64,000 bases of DNA from Castanea sativa (GCF_040712315.1 NC_134013.1:3073001-3137000); one strand, 5' to 3'; positions 20,672 through 33,328 are shown, numbered from the stretch's first letter. Notes: a model not told the origin generated them from the sequence alone. Made by a program: numbers and translations.

Positions 20672-22430
20672 GGTATTTTCTGGTTAGTGGATGTACATCC
20701 TGATGCACCTGAAGCACTGTTTTGTGTTGTATACATAGGTGAAAATTGAGCAGGCACCACTCCTCCTGTGTGGGGATAGGATCTGCTTACAAGTGTTGTT
20801 GTGATAGAATGTGATCTGTTATGGGGCAAGATGTGACTTTTAGTTTCTGTGTTTAAATCTCGAATTAATATTTTTGTGCTTTTTATCAAGTTGATGTTGT
20901 TATTTAGATACTACGTGCTTCAGTCTGCATTAGGTGATGTCATCATAATTTTGACTTCTCTAATTGATGATGTTATTTGTTTCTCATCCAATCTCTCTCT
21001 CCCTCTCTCCATCTCATATGGATGATTGTGTTATAAACCTCTTTTGATGCTCTTCACAACGGATGAAAATCTCTGTGCTATTGGTCACCGAGCTGAAATA
21101 GAATCTTTACTATCATCTCAGCGACTACTGTCATCTGTTGTTTCTCTTTTTGAGGTTCTGGGCAAATGTACTTAAATCCTCAACACATGCATATTCAAAT
21201 ATGCAGGAGCGTTGTCAGCACATTATAAATACACACATTTATGTAGATACTTCTAATAGTCCTCTTAATTTGACTTACCAAAGACACAAGAAAAAGTCCT
21301 GATGTTAATGGGAAGAAGTGAAGTAGGTAATCTCTCTTTGCAAACTGACCTGTGTCTGTCTGTCTGATACAAGAGAAACTAACAAAGGAGTCAGAGATGC
21401 TATTTGGAGTAGTGCTAGGAACCCATAAAATGACACAACTTTCATTACACTTCTATAATCATGGACAATATTTGAATCTGTTCTCAGCTTGTTGTCTTAC
21501 CAGTGCCAATTTTTTGGCATGGAGTTGTACACCATCTGATGTCTGCACCTTTTACCTCCCTGTTGATTGATGGTATTCCATTACAGTCTTTACAGATATA
21601 TGCGGATGTTGCCAGTTAACGAAACGGTTTGTGTATTTCCATGGCATTTATGTGGTATGCGTATATGTCTCAACGATTAGCTTGATTGCGTTTTTGACTT
21701 TTTAAAACTTGGTCTCTCTCTAGGATGATTCCACATCTCTGAACATCCATTGTCTAAGGATAAGTTTATGAAAGTTAAAGCTGTCATTTTTTATTTAGAC
21801 CGAAATGTTTACATTGGACCAAACCCAGTTTCCAATAAATGAATTGGGTTTTTAAATATCAAAATTGAGACATACAGCAACAGCTTCTTTTGCATTTCGC
21901 AGAAGCTGGGAAAAAAATCAAAGACTTTTAAGAGCAGTAATAATGGTAGTGCTAGATAGCTATATAAATATTTTTAGCACTGCTAATACTTAAAGGGTAT
22001 GTTATAGTTAAAATTTTTTAGCTTTTTGCTATCGTGCACATCCATTATAGGAAGAAGCTAAAAGAAATAATAATATTTTATTAACGTTCTGTTTGTTTCA
22101 ACAATGATGTTTTTTAGAAAATGAGTTATTTTCTTAAAAGCATTTTCTATGAAACTATCTAATTTTCTAATGTTTGGTAGCAACTTTAAATGACTTGAAA
22201 AACAACCTCCTAACTTCCCTTATTTAGCTTGTTGTGAGATAGAGTTGTTTTCCATCTCTAAAAATAAGCTATACTTTTTATATTGACCAAAGATAATTTT
22301 CCTTTGACTCATCTTTTTTTTATGCTACCAAACACTGGAAAACAAGAAAAACTATCTTTACATCAGGTTTTTCATTGAAACAAACGGAGCGTAAACTCTC
22401 TCTCTTCTCTCATTAAAGAAATATTTTTCT
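20672..22430. other. Non-coding DNA at the right part of block A
   Basis: The part 20672-21250 resembles 44330-44930 and 49918-50200. The part 21450-21770 is a second, diverged copy of 18690-19010. From 21800 on, the sequence has no other copy in the window. The sequence gtttgtttcaacaatgatg to cattgaaacaaacgg (22089-22386) has inverted ends and may be another old TIR repeat. No gene seen. Confidence 0.5.
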
Positions 22431-22530
22431 TTTTTCTTTTTCTTTTTTCTCTCACTCTCCGGCTTCTCTTCTCTCCTTTTTTATTTTTATTTTTTATTTT
22501 TTTTTATTTTTTTTCTCTCTCTCATTGGCA
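22431..22530. repeat. Polypyrimidine (CT/T-rich) tract
   Basis: About 100 bp of almost only T and C (tttttctctcactctccgg and following). It could be a promoter-associated CT tract, but no gene follows directly. Confidence 0.7.
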
Positions 22531-23204
22531 GTTCTTCCACCACAACCCGGAGGTTCGTCACACTACTTTTCAGTTTTAACTTCATCTACGTTTTTCGTTT
22601 TTAATTTTTTGTTTTCTATTTGATTGTGGATTTTATTGGTTGATGGTGTATGGATTCATGTAGGCTTTGATTTCTTTTTACAATCTTTATTGTACATTTT
22701 GTGGATTTGCAAATGGATTTAGTTCTTTTTAGTTTCTTTTATTCATTATTGCTATGATAATCTCATGTGGGTTTTCTTGATTGACTGTTTGTAAATTTAT
22801 ATTCATATAAATCTGGTTGCTTTTGTTACTTTTTATTGTATATTTTGTGTTCTTTTGCAACTGGGTTTGTTCTGATTATTGTATACAACATTACTTTTTT
22901 CAAGATTGGGTTTTGCATATTATCAAAAACAAAAACAAAAAAAAAAAAGATTGAGTTTTGCAACTGGGTTTTTTTTTGGTCGGTGTTATTTGCTTCTTCA
23001 AACTGATGGGTTAGGGTGCTTCATAGACATTTGGAGGCTTGGATCCATTGATTTTCATTTGGAGGCTTTGTGGTTTTCCTTAATTTTTAATTGATGGATT
23101 GTGGGTCCTTGTAATCCAACCCTTTCTTTTGGTTTTGATCAAGTGGGCAAGGAAGTTTGTGTAGATATGATTGTTACATTCTTTCTTCATATTATTGAAA
23201 TCTA
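22531..23204. other. Non-coding DNA before block B
   Basis: GT- and T-rich sequence, no gene recognised. Its right end is the junction with the second copy of the duplicated block. Confidence 0.5.
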
Positions 23205-23311
23205 GATGTATTGGATTTTTGGCAGTGGTTGTGGGTGGTTGTTCTTGGCTTGATAGTTGTTGTTAGGTGGTTGTGGGTGGTTGTTCTTAGTTGGCCTTGG
23301 TTGTGGATTGT

Positions 23312-23378
23312 TAGGGACGGAGCTAGGAATTTTTGTTTGGGGTCAAGTTGCGGCACTAATATATTTATCAAAACAACC

Positions 23379-23422
<44 letters not shown>

Positions 23423-24067
23423 TTTTTTTTTATATATATATAGACACTTTTTTATTTGATAAGTTATATATATATATACACACCAAAAAAAAAAAACCTT
23501 AGTATTTACAATCAAAGTTATGTTTGATGAAGATCTTTATAAAATAAAATTTATTTTTTCCATTTTTATAGTGAAATTCTTAAAAAGTTTCATTTTAAAT
23601 ACAAATTATCAAATTTTATACTAAAATAAAAAATCTTTTAATTGAACTAATGAAAATTTCAAAAACATGCAACTAAAGACATTAAAATAAGTTAGGTTTC
23701 AAACATATTTAAAGCTATCTTGCTCTAACTTATTATGTGTCAACTAAAAACACATTTTATGTGTAGTTTTAGTGACAAGATTTTTTTAATGAGTCGATGA
23801 CTTGTTTGATGCCAAACTTTATCAAATATTTAACAGATGTAAGAGCATATTTTACAATAAAAAATAGAATTGCAAAAAATAAAGTTATATCTCTATAACT
23901 ATTCAACCAATTATTTTTTTTAAAAGCATCATTGGACTAATTCAAATATTTAGGAGGCCAATTCTTATTTTTATAGACTAAACTTTGAAAATACTAAAAT
24001 AATTATATATATAATTTAAAATTTTTCAAAATTTTGGGGGGGCCACCTTCAACACAGCTCCGCTCCT
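23312..24067. mobile_element. Non-autonomous TIR element, copy B (756 bp, uninterrupted)
   Basis: Ends tagggacggagctagg and cagctccgctcct are inverted. A perfect 9-bp target-site duplication gtggattgt flanks it (23303-23311 and 24068-24076). Inside are AT microsatellites and AT-rich filler, no ORF. Similar inner sequence (cattattggactaactcaaa) recurs at about 51230, suggesting a third, diverged family member there. Confidence 0.75.
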
Positions 24068-24686
24068 GTGGATTGTGGCATTGATCAGTTTGTGGTGTTT
24101 TTTTGGTTGTGAGATGTATTATTTTATTGTAGTAGATATATTATTTTATTGTATTGAAAACTAAAATAAAGTCACTATGCTGAATGTTTTATAAAATGAG
24201 TAGGTAAAATAAATTAAGTAGTTTTTTTATGGTGCTAAATAGCTAAAAATCTAGCTCCAGTGTAGAAGCTCTAATGAGTAAAATGTCAGCAGTGAAAACA
24301 TTTCTCATAAGTCTTTCAAAGACTGATCCAGCCAAAGCTAGTATGGCAAAGTTTGTTTTTTGGTGTTTTTTTTTTGTGGGTTGATATCGGGAAATTTCTA
24401 GTGTTGAGGATACATGGGGGAAAGAAAAATATATACATTTATGGAACTTTGAGTAGTGGCCAGGAGGTTAATAGCTGCGATTTGAGTTATGCACTTTCTT
24501 TCTTTCTTTCTTTTTTATTATTATTTTTATTTTTTATGGAAGAGTTAATTATGTTGTAACGTGAAAAAGAATGATAGAACTGAAATCAGGATACAAAAAT
24601 TCTTTCTCAAAAAAAAAAAAATGATACAGAAGTTCAAAATATTAGAAGCAAGGAAAAATCAGTAGTAGTCGAAATTTTAATGTAAC

Positions 24687-25420
24687 TGTAAGGACACAAT
24701 TCAAATTTCCAAACCACAACTGGGAGGAAAATGGGCTTGAAAGGCCTTTGTTCACAATGAATTTGTAGAGGATGGGTTTGTAATTTAGATTTCAAGGATG
24801 GCTTTAGACAATCACAAAAAGAACGGGCTTTGGGCCCAATGGAACAAAACAAAGAATCGTTTGTAAAGAGTAAGATTGAGAATTCCTCCTCGGACTGTTT
24901 CCGAGAATAGTTTCTAATAATATTTCTTAAGTGTGGATACAAGTATTGATTATCATACACCTTTTCTTTCTCAAAAAGCCTCTCCCTTCTTCCTATGCCT
25001 TCCCTCCTATGTATACTCCTCCTCTTCTCTTCATCATCTTCCACTCTCTCACTGCAACCCTGATTTTTGGATATTTGTCCCATCCATTCTTCCCTAAAGC
25101 CCGCTGGGATTTGGGACCAAGTTCCAAGCTCTATGCTCAGGTCCCATCCTTCCATCTATGCTGTCCGCGTATCAATTACAGAGTCTTTAATATATGGGCG
25201 GTGGTAGCAGCTTTACTTTAGACTTTCCACCGCTCTTTCTACTGTCCTCCACGTACACTGTGTATCCTCGGCTTAACATTCCGAGGAAAAGTCTACTCCT
25301 CGGACGGTATGGGACACTTAAATACTCCACGATCATTTTGATGTTTTCGGATTTGGGTTTCTAGCCCAAAAGACCTTGTTGGGCCGTCCATTATAAATTA
25401 CTGGGCCCAATACCCCTACA
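24687..25420 (-). repeat. 3' LTR of TE2 (734 bp)
   Basis: On the minus strand it starts TGTAGGGGTATTGGGCCC and ends TGTCCTTACA. It carries a changed TATA box (tatgtata on the plus strand at 25008-25015) compared with the 5' LTR. The sequence is otherwise almost identical to 35384-36117 and unrelated to the TE1 LTR. Confidence 0.96.
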
Positions 25421-25440
25421 ATAGCCCGTCGAGATTCTTT
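25421..25440 (-). other. Polypurine-like tract of TE2
   Basis: On the minus strand the sequence before the 3' LTR ends ctcgacgggctat, the same place and similar end (ggctat) as in TE1. Confidence 0.5.
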
Positions 25441-25702
25441 ATTTTTCTTTCACCTCGGGAGGAAAATAGGATCTCGATTTAAAAGACCTTTTCACCCTGC
25501 AGGATCCTAGAATATTACAAACGGAAATAACTTCTGAATTACCCATCGCGTGTTCCTGATGCTTCGGTATGCGAAACGCCCTCGAATTTATTATTGGCGC
25601 TTCCATGTCCCCCACGTTTCATTGATATGACACATATCCAACGGTCGAGAGCGATTCCTGTGTTGAGGCGGGAATTCGCCCGCTTCAAAACACCTTTTGA
25701 CG

Positions 25703-25710
25703 TATAAATA
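25703..25710 (+). promoter_or_regulatory. TATA box of the TE2 antisense gene
   Basis: The sequence gacgtataaatactaa lies 270 bp upstream of the antisense ATG and outside the LTR. A canonical TATAAATA here suggests that the opposite-strand gene has its own promoter. A possible 5'-UTR intron donor (gtaagttctt, about 25839) follows and is also found upstream of the TE1 copy. Confidence 0.55.
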
Positions 25711-25979
25711 CTAATTTTCTTCAAACTTCCTCACACTACAGAAACCTGATAACGTACCTGCCACACTTTCCATCTCCCCGTACTCTCTCTTTCTATCAAG
25801 TACTCTGTCCGAGGTGACGTGCTTTCTTCTTTTAAAAGTAAGTTCTTCAATACTCTTTCCCCTCCTTATCAGCTTTTTGTTTCTTTTGTTTCTTTTCCTT
25901 CCCGTCTTCTCCTTTTCACTGTGTCTTTCATCCTCGGCGTAGTTAGTTTTCTTCCCACCCCCCCTTTTTTCAAAAAAGA

Positions 25980-28594
25980 ATGGGTGCGTCCCTGGTAGAT
26001 TCGAACGAAAAAATAGAGCAGTTTAAGGCTAGGTACAAAATTCCCTCGGATGTATCCATTACGTACTGTAACGAGGAAGAGTATTATACAAAAAGAAAAA
26101 CGGGGGAAGTCGTAATCCCGATGATTGCGTTCATCGAAGGGGGAATGAAAATTCCCATGAGAACCGTGACTAGGGATTATTTTAGGGCCTTTAGATTAGC
26201 TCCCACCCAGTGCGCCCCAAATGTCTTTAGGATCCTAGGTTCCATAGATGCCTTAAATGAGAAGATGAACTTAGGGCTCACTCACCACGACGTGAACTGG
26301 GTTTACAACCTCCATTACCTAAGCAAAAAAGATGAGTATTACCTAAAATCTAGATACCCAGAGGTTAGGCTAATCCAATGTCTGCCTGAATCAAATAAGG
26401 GCCTAAAAAACGACTTCCTGATCATATCAGGAAATTGGCACGACGGCCTCCCCTGTCCGACAAGGGAAGGGACTCCAGGTGAAATTTCTTTTACATACTA
26501 TTATCCTCTGTCTTTTTACTTATTCTTACCCTCTTTTACTTGGACAACTCTACAGATCCACACGCCGCGGATCGTCATCCCAATCTCGTTGACTTCGGAC
26601 GGTTGGAAAGGATCCTACAAGCCGAGGTTTTTGTGCATGCGACGGTCAACTCCGAGCAGCTCATCTGATCCTCGGCTACAATCCAATATCCAAAGCCTTT
26701 CAGGCGCCGAAGTGCGTGATCAAAGCCCACGATCCTCGTCTCCCTCAGATCAGTGTTGCTGTTGAGGGTTTTTTGCTACCGGAGGGGACTGCCATTCCTC
26801 AAGGTACCTTGGTCACCCAACCAATCCAACCACCACAATTCGTTCCGGTTGGGATTCCCACAGTTCCTTTCTCCACAAAATTAACATTTGGTGAAGCCGC
26901 GCCTTCTCACTCCACTGTAAAGGAAGAAGAAGAAGAAATAGTTGAGGTATCAGATTCCGAGGACGATTTTGAGGTTTTTAATCAACCCTACTCTCCTGAA
27001 GATTCAACTTCCATCCTCGGCACCTCTACCCATATCTTAAAGGTTACTACTGAAGAACTTGACACTATGGGCATTCAACGAAAGACTAAGCCCAGTCTAA
27101 AGGATGTTCTTGAGGGCACTGATAAGGCCCCCCGAGTCCAAGAACCACCAAAAGAGGTGCGCCCTCGGACTCAAGAAAAGGGTGCTAACAAAGGCCCTGA
27201 AGCTAAGCTTCCTCCTCCTCCCCCATCCTCCCAAACCCAACGCACCACCATAGCTGATCTCAAAAGAAAAAGGGATCAGCCGAAAGGAAAGGAAGTGGTG
27301 GAGGCAGGGAAGGGCTCTGTTTCCAAGGAGCCCGAGGTGGAAAAGGGTGTAAAGCAGGCCCGTACTGTACAGACTAGGTCGGAGAGAAGAACTGACCAAC
27401 AGGTGGCCGTGCGCGCCCCTTTATGGCTCCCTGATATGTCTATGGATGACGAGGCCATTACTGTGGATGCATCCATTAGGAATTTCGATGAAGGGACAGC
27501 TGCATGCGTCGCGGATGCTTTGGAGCAGGCGCTGTTACTCCCCGAGGATATGGTTGAGCTGAGAAAGAAAAGGGACCATACCGTCTTCATGACTTTGAAG
27601 AAGGAGCTTGCAATGGTAAGTTTTCTTTCTCTAAGATCTTGGCCTTTGTTTTTATTTCCTATATATATATGTCTGATTTTTCTATGTTTTGTTCGTAGGC
27701 CGTTCAATCTGCCCATAGGGCAGAGGAGATCGCCATCAACTCCTATAAATCTTTGAGGGCCGAGGAATCCAGGCGTGAAACCGCCCAAAAGATCACGGAC
27801 CTTCATAAGAAGAAACTGCAGGAGGTCACAGCAAAGTTGGCCAAGGCAGAGAGTGATAAGGCAGGCTTGGAGGCTGATCTGAAGACTACGACTAATCAAG
27901 CCGAGGATCAGCGCCTAAAGCTCCGCGAAGCTGACAACAACCTCTTAACAGCACGCAGGCTCGTAGAGGATCTCAAGAGAGATCTGGACGAGTGTGAGAA
28001 GGCCAAAGAGGAAGCCATTAAGGGCAGAGAGGAAGCCATTGAGGAGAAGAAAAAGGCTGAGAAAGCAAAAGAAGAGGCCGAGATCTCAAGGGACCAAGCC
28101 GAACAAGACGGTTATGATATAGGCGTGAAGGAGGTCACTGAAACCTTCAAGGCTCAGGTTCCCGAGGTATGTAGGCATTACTGCCTCTAGGTGTGGAATG
28201 AGGCACTTTCCCAAGCTGGGGTTGATGCCTCTTCCACTCTTTGGAAAGCAGAGAGTGTCTACTATCCTCCCGCAATTCGCGCTTCTTCCATTCCTGAAGT
28301 TGCCCAAGAAGGCGCCAGGGATCATCTGAGGATAAGGGGGCTGATTTGGTTGAGGATTCAACTCTTCCTGAAGATGCTTCTAAGCAAGCTGATCCAGTAC
28401 AAGAAAAGGCGCTTGAAGACGTACAGCCCTCAAGTGACCTTCAGGTATCTTCGAAGGATGAGTTGGGTGATCAAGCTAATCCAATACCCTTGACAGATGA
28501 TCGCAAAGGCAAAGGAATTGCCATTGAGTCCTCGGTCCAACTTCCATCTCCTAAAGACCCCAAAGGCCCTCTGAAGATCAAGCTGAAACAATGA
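25980..28594 (+). pseudogene. TE2 antisense gene (putative gypsy-type transposon protein), spliced, mildly broken
   Basis: ATG at 25980. Exon 1 (25980-26478) encodes the conserved domain (VVIPMIAFIEGGMKIPM, CAPNVFRILGSIDALNEKM), similar to the plant 'putative gypsy type transposon' domain. Intron 1 is 26479-26555 (GT..AG). Exon 2 goes on (RILQAEVFVHATVN), but a 5-bp tgatc insertion near 26665 breaks the frame. A proline- and acid-rich linker with an SR/K-rich basic part follows. Intron 2 is 27616-27698 (GTAAGT..TAG). Exon 3 encodes a long Lys/Glu coiled coil (27699-28150). A CAG-to-TAG stop at 28188 and one frameshift near 28330 precede the end at 28594. Introns lie at closely corresponding positions in TE1. 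Role unknown. Confidence 0.8.
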
Positions 28595-28983
28595 ATGCCT
28601 GCTGTCTTCCTTCCCCCTTTTTTTTTTATTTATTTATTTATTTTGTTTTATCTCTAAGTGTAATTTCCAAATGTGATTGAAAAAGTACTTACTTTGAATT
28701 TAATATAAGCATGAATGTTTGTTTTACTTGTTTGGATGATTCTTACTTTTTGCTCTGTTCTGATCATATCATTCCATAAATATCATCTCTTTGTCTTTTA
28801 CCAAAGTTATTAACAACAGCTTGAATTGAAATTGATACTCCAGGAAGGTTTAATTATGCCGAGAACAGCTTTAAGTGATGCATTTTGAGTATTTGTTTCT
28901 TCGTTTTGGATCTCTAGTTTGAACTATGTAAAGATAAGGCATATGGTCTACGCAAATATCTAATGTATTAATTTTTCCCAAGT
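28595..28983. other. Non-coding spacer in TE2 between antisense gene and tandem repeats
   Basis: T-rich 3' flank of the antisense gene (ttttttttatttatttatttatt), then unique sequence leading into the repeats. No gene seen. Confidence 0.6.
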
Positions 28984-29940
28984 AAATGATCCGAGGATCC
29001 AACAATACCAAGCTTCAGCTTGATACTTAGACGAATAAATTTAAAATGTTAATTTTCCCAAAGTGGGTGATCCGAGGACCAGACGTAACTTAGGTTCTGT
29101 TTAACACTTAGTAAAGAATATCAATTTAGACGAGGTATGTGGTCCGAGGATCCAGGCATACCGAGTTTCAGCTTGATACTTAGACGAATAAATTTAAAAT
29201 GTTAATTTTCCCAAAGTGGGTGATCCGAGGACCAGACGTGACTTAGGTTCTGTTTAACACTTAGTAAAGAATATCAATTTAGACGAGGTATGTGGTCCGA
29301 GGATCCAGGCATACCGAGTTTCAGCTTGATACTTAGACGAATAAATTTAAAACGTTAATTTTCCCAAAGTAGGTGATCCGAGGACCAGACGTAACTTAGG
29401 TTCTGTTTAACACTTAGTAAAGAATATCAATTTAGACGAGGTATGTGGTCCGAGGATCCAGGCATACCAAGTTTCAGCTTGATACTTAGACGAATAAATT
29501 TAAAATGTTAATTTTCCCAAAGTAGGTGATCCGAGGACCAGACGTAACTTAGGTTCCGTTTAACACTTAGTAAAGAATATCAATTTAGACGAGGTATGTG
29601 GTCCGAGGATCCAGGCATACCAAGTTTCAGCTTGATACTTAGACGAATAAATTTAAAATGTTAATTTTCCCAAAGTAGGTGATCCGAGGACCAGACGTAA
29701 CTTAGGTTCTGTTTAACACTTAGTAAAGAATATCAATTTAGACGAGGTATCTGGTACGAGGATCCAGGCATACCAAGTTTCAGCTTGATACTTAGACGAA
29801 TAAATTTAAAATGTTAATTTTCCCAAAGTAGGTGATCCGAGGACCAGACGTAACTTAGGTTCTGTTTAACACTTAGTGAAGAATATCAATTTAGACGAGG
29901 TATGTGGTCCGAGGATCCAGGCATACCAAGTTTCAGCTTG
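28984..29940. repeat. 153-bp tandem repeats in TE2 (about 6 units)
   Basis: The landmark tgatccgaggacca recurs at 29068, 29221, 29374, 29527, 29680 and 29833, exactly 153 bp apart, with over 97% identity by eye. A degenerate first unit starts near 28984. Each unit holds tgatccgagga and tggtccgaggatcc. The array lies between the end of integrase and the antisense gene, like the 150-bp array of TE1. Confidence 0.95.
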
Positions 29941-30009
29941 ATATTTCGACAAATGAAGATAACGAATATATCGTAGTTTACAACAAAGAACGGCCGAAGT
30001 GCCTTTTAT

Positions 30010-31674
30010 TTAGTAATAGTACCTTCGTAGATTATTTACATTCCAGGGACGTTGTACAACATTTTCGTCCAAATCCTCCAGATTGTAGGCTCCTATTCCT
30101 GCTACCGAAGTAATACGATAAGGTCCTTCCCAGTTGGGCCCCAATTTTCCCCACGCAGGATTCTTCATCGTGCCCAAAACTTTCCTTAGTACTAAGTCAC
30201 CTGGTCCAAGAGGTCGAAGTTTCACATGAGAATCATACCCCTGCTTGAGCTTATGTTGATAATAAGCTAGTTGAACCATGGCGCTTTCTCGCCGTTCCTC
30301 AACTAAGTCTAAGTTTCTCATTAACAGATCATCATTGCTATCTGGAATAAAGGAGCTTTTCTTCAGGGTTGGGAACCCAGTTTCTAAGGGGATTACTGCC
30401 TCGGCCCCATAAGTCATGGCGAAGGGTGTTTCTCCTGTGGATCTTCGTAGTGTAGTTCTATACGTCCACAAGACATGTGGCAGTTCTTCCACCCACCTCC
30501 CCTTGGCGTCACCCAACCTCTTTTTGAGTCCGCTCACTATTACTTTGTTGACAGCCTCGGCTTGCCCATTTTCTTGGGGATAAGCCGGAGTGGAATATCT
30601 ATTCGTAATGCCAAGATCACGGCGGTATTTCCGAAAGGCTTTGCTATCAAATTGTAAACCGTTATACGAAATGAGAGTATGAGGAATGCCGAACACAGTA
30701 ACGATATTCTTCCATACAAACTTTTTTGCTTCCGTGTCTACGATGTTTGATAATGGCTCGGCTTCAACCCATTTGGAGAAGTAAACTGTTCCCACGAGAA
30801 GCCACCGTCTGTTTCCCGTTGCTTTGGGGAAGGGTCCAACAATGTCCAAGCCCCATTGGGCAAAAGGCCATGGGCTAGATAGAGGATTCAGGACTCCACC
30901 TGGTTGATGTATATTTGGAGCGAACCTTTGACATTGGTCACATTTCTTTGCGTAATCTTGCGCTTCTCTCTGCATATTTGGCCACCAATAGCCCTGAGTA
31001 AGGGCCCTGTGAGCTGAAGACCTTCCTCCTGTGTGACTTCCGCAAATCCCTTCGTGTAACTCTTCCAAAAGTAGCTCCGTTGCTTCGGGGTGTATGCATA
31101 GCAAATATGGTCCTGAAAAGGAACGTTTGTACAATTTTTGGTCCTCGGATAACCAGAAACGAGTGGCTTTCCTGCGAACTTTATCTGCTTCAGCCTTTTC
31201 TCCAGGCAGGATGTCATTTTTGAGAAATGTTATTATTTGATCCATCCAACTAGGCCCTGTCCTAATTTGAAGAATTTGAGCGGAGTTACCGTCCGTCCCA
31301 GTGGGTTTCAACAGATCTTCAACGAGGATAACTCGTGGTAGACTTCGTGCCGAGGACGTCGCGAGCGTGGCTAATGAGTCGGCATGGGTATTGCCACATC
31401 TGGATATATGTAATAGTGAAAAAGACTCAAATTTAGGTTGCATATGCTTGACCTGGGTTAGGTACTCTCGCATTCTGGAATCCCTTGCTTCTAGCTTCCC
31501 TTCTACTTGGCCTACCACCAATAGTGAATCCGAGAACATCTGCATCGTCTTTCCTCCCATTTTATGGACCATGTTCATCCCTGCGAGGACGGCTTCATAC
31601 TCTGCTTCGTTGTTGGTGGCCGAGAATCCCAATCTTAAAGATTTCTCAAAAGTAATTCCCTCTGGGGATATCAA
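30010..31674 (-). pseudogene. TE2 RNase H C-terminus and integrase, catalytic Asp replaced
   Basis: Open frame of 554 residues, part of the polyprotein. It begins in RNase H (SATNNEAEYEAVLAGMN, FSDSLLVVGQ, GNTHADSLATLA), followed by the HHCC zinc domain (about residues 207-252: HEGICGSH ... CDQCQRF) and the integrase core. The first Asp is present (GLDIVGPFP). The second catalytic Asp, in the ISDNG motif of TE1, is Tyr here (ISYNG, residue about 337, codon 30664-30666), and the Glu (GQAEAVNK) is present. So integrase is predicted inactive. A basic C-terminal domain follows (KLRPLGPGDLVLRKV ... NNLRRYYY) and no chromodomain. Confidence 0.9.
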
Positions 31675-33313
31675 AACTAGTCAGATACCGATCCCCTACG
31701 ATTTCTTTGCTCCATCAACATGGACTTTCCATAATGGAGGCCCTTCACACGAAATTATGCCTACTGATTTTGTACCCATGCCTTCTTGATAGTCTTCTAA
31801 CGAAGGCTCAGCAAATTCCGCCACAAGGTCCGCGATGACCTGTCCCTTTATAGAGGTGCGGGGCATATACTTGATATCGAAAGCTCCTAGGACAGTTCCC
31901 CATTTGGCAATTCTTCCCATATAATCCGCACTTCGCAGAATTGATTTAAGAGGGAGTTGTGTAAGAACAATAACCGTATGAGACTGGAAGTAATGGGGAA
32001 GTCTTCGTGTAGCATGTACCACCGCCAAGATAGCTTTCTCCAGTGGCAAATAACTCGGCTCGGCCTCATGCGAGAGATTTGCTTACATAATAAACCGGTC
32101 TCTGGATGTTATTGTCATCTCGGATAATAACCAAACTAACGGCATGGTTAGCCACCGCAATATATGCGAACGAGAATCTCATCAACCTCTGGTCGAGACA
32201 TAGCGGTGGTCGCGAGAGATATTCTTTTAGCTGTTGGAAAGCTACTGCGCACTCCTCGGTCCATTCAAAACCCTTCCATTTATTTAATAATTGAAAGAAA
32301 GGCACACATCCGTCCGCGGACCGAGATATAAATCGGTTGAGAGCGACGGTCATACACTGTTAGCCTTTGCACTTCTTTAGGATTCCGAGGTGGGTGTAAG
32401 CCGTTTATTGCCTTAACACGAGCGGGATTCACTTCGATTCCCCGGTGAGTCACCATATATCCTAGGAACTTGCCCGACCCCACACCGAAAGAGCATTTAG
32501 AGGCATTGAGCCGTAATTTATACTCTCTTAGCTTCGAAAAGTGTTGCTCAGATCTTCCAGATGTGCAGAAACTTCTTTACTCTTTACCACCATATCGTCC
32601 ACATATACCTCAATAGTATTTCCTAGCTGTGCCTCAAACATCCTCGTCATCATCCTTTGGTAGGTAGCCCCTGCGTTTTTCAGTCCAAAAGGCATTACCT
32701 TATAATGATAATTTCCTGTAAGAGTGACGAATGCAGTCTTCTCCTGGTCCTCGGCGGCTAAGGGTATCTGGTGGTAACCTTGGAAAGCATCGAGAAAACT
32801 CATCCGAGGATGCCCAACGGTAGCGTCAACTAACTGGTCAATCCGAGGCATTGGGAATGAGTCCTTCGGGCAAGCTTTGTTTAAGTCTGTGAAATCTACA
32901 CAAACTCTCCACTTCCCATTCTTCTTTTTCACCACCACAGTATGGGCTAACCATTCAGGATAAAACACTTCTTTGATAGCCCCTGCCGCTTTGAGTTTGA
33001 GCACTTCCTCTTTTACGGCTTCAGAATGTTCTTTTGAGGATCTCCGAGGTGGTTGCCTCCTCGGAACTACAGTTGGATTGACCCTTAAATAATGACATAT
33101 GAAGTTCGGATCAACCCCAGGGGCCTCATACGCGTTCCAAGCAAACACATCCATATTTTTCTTTAAAAATAAAATCAGCTCTGTCTTCTCTTCCTGCGGC
33201 AATTGAACTCCAACCTGGAAGAACTTTTCAGGATCATTGTCTATGATAATTTTCTCCAATTCTTCACATACTGCCTCATCTACCTCGGCTATGGGAAGAG
33301 ACTTTGATTGCTA
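31675..33313 (-). pseudogene. TE2 reverse transcriptase and RNase H, frameshifted
   Basis: The frame is open from about 33313 to 32528 and includes the RT core: VFYPEWLAHTVVVKKKNG, VCVDFTDLNKACPKDSFPMP, MPFGLKNAGATYQRMM and the catalytic EVYVDDMVVKS (residue about 218 of the piece starting 33259). Frames change several times between 32530 and 32060 (pieces at 32483-32280, 32353-32066 and 32049-31696). RNase H begins in the 32049-31696 piece (LPHYFQSHTVIVLTQLPLK, VDGAKKS) and a stop near 31696 separates it from the integrase frame. The RT domain itself looks complete. Confidence 0.88.
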
Positions 33314-33328
33314 TGCTTCACCGTTAGC

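Noticed and set aside
23192..23515. ORFs rich in Tyr-Ile repeats
   Set aside because: Translations of the TA/CA microsatellites.
24634..25155. 173-codon minus ORF and its copy at 35352-35852
   Set aside because: They lie inside the two LTRs of TE2 and are identical only because LTRs are identical.
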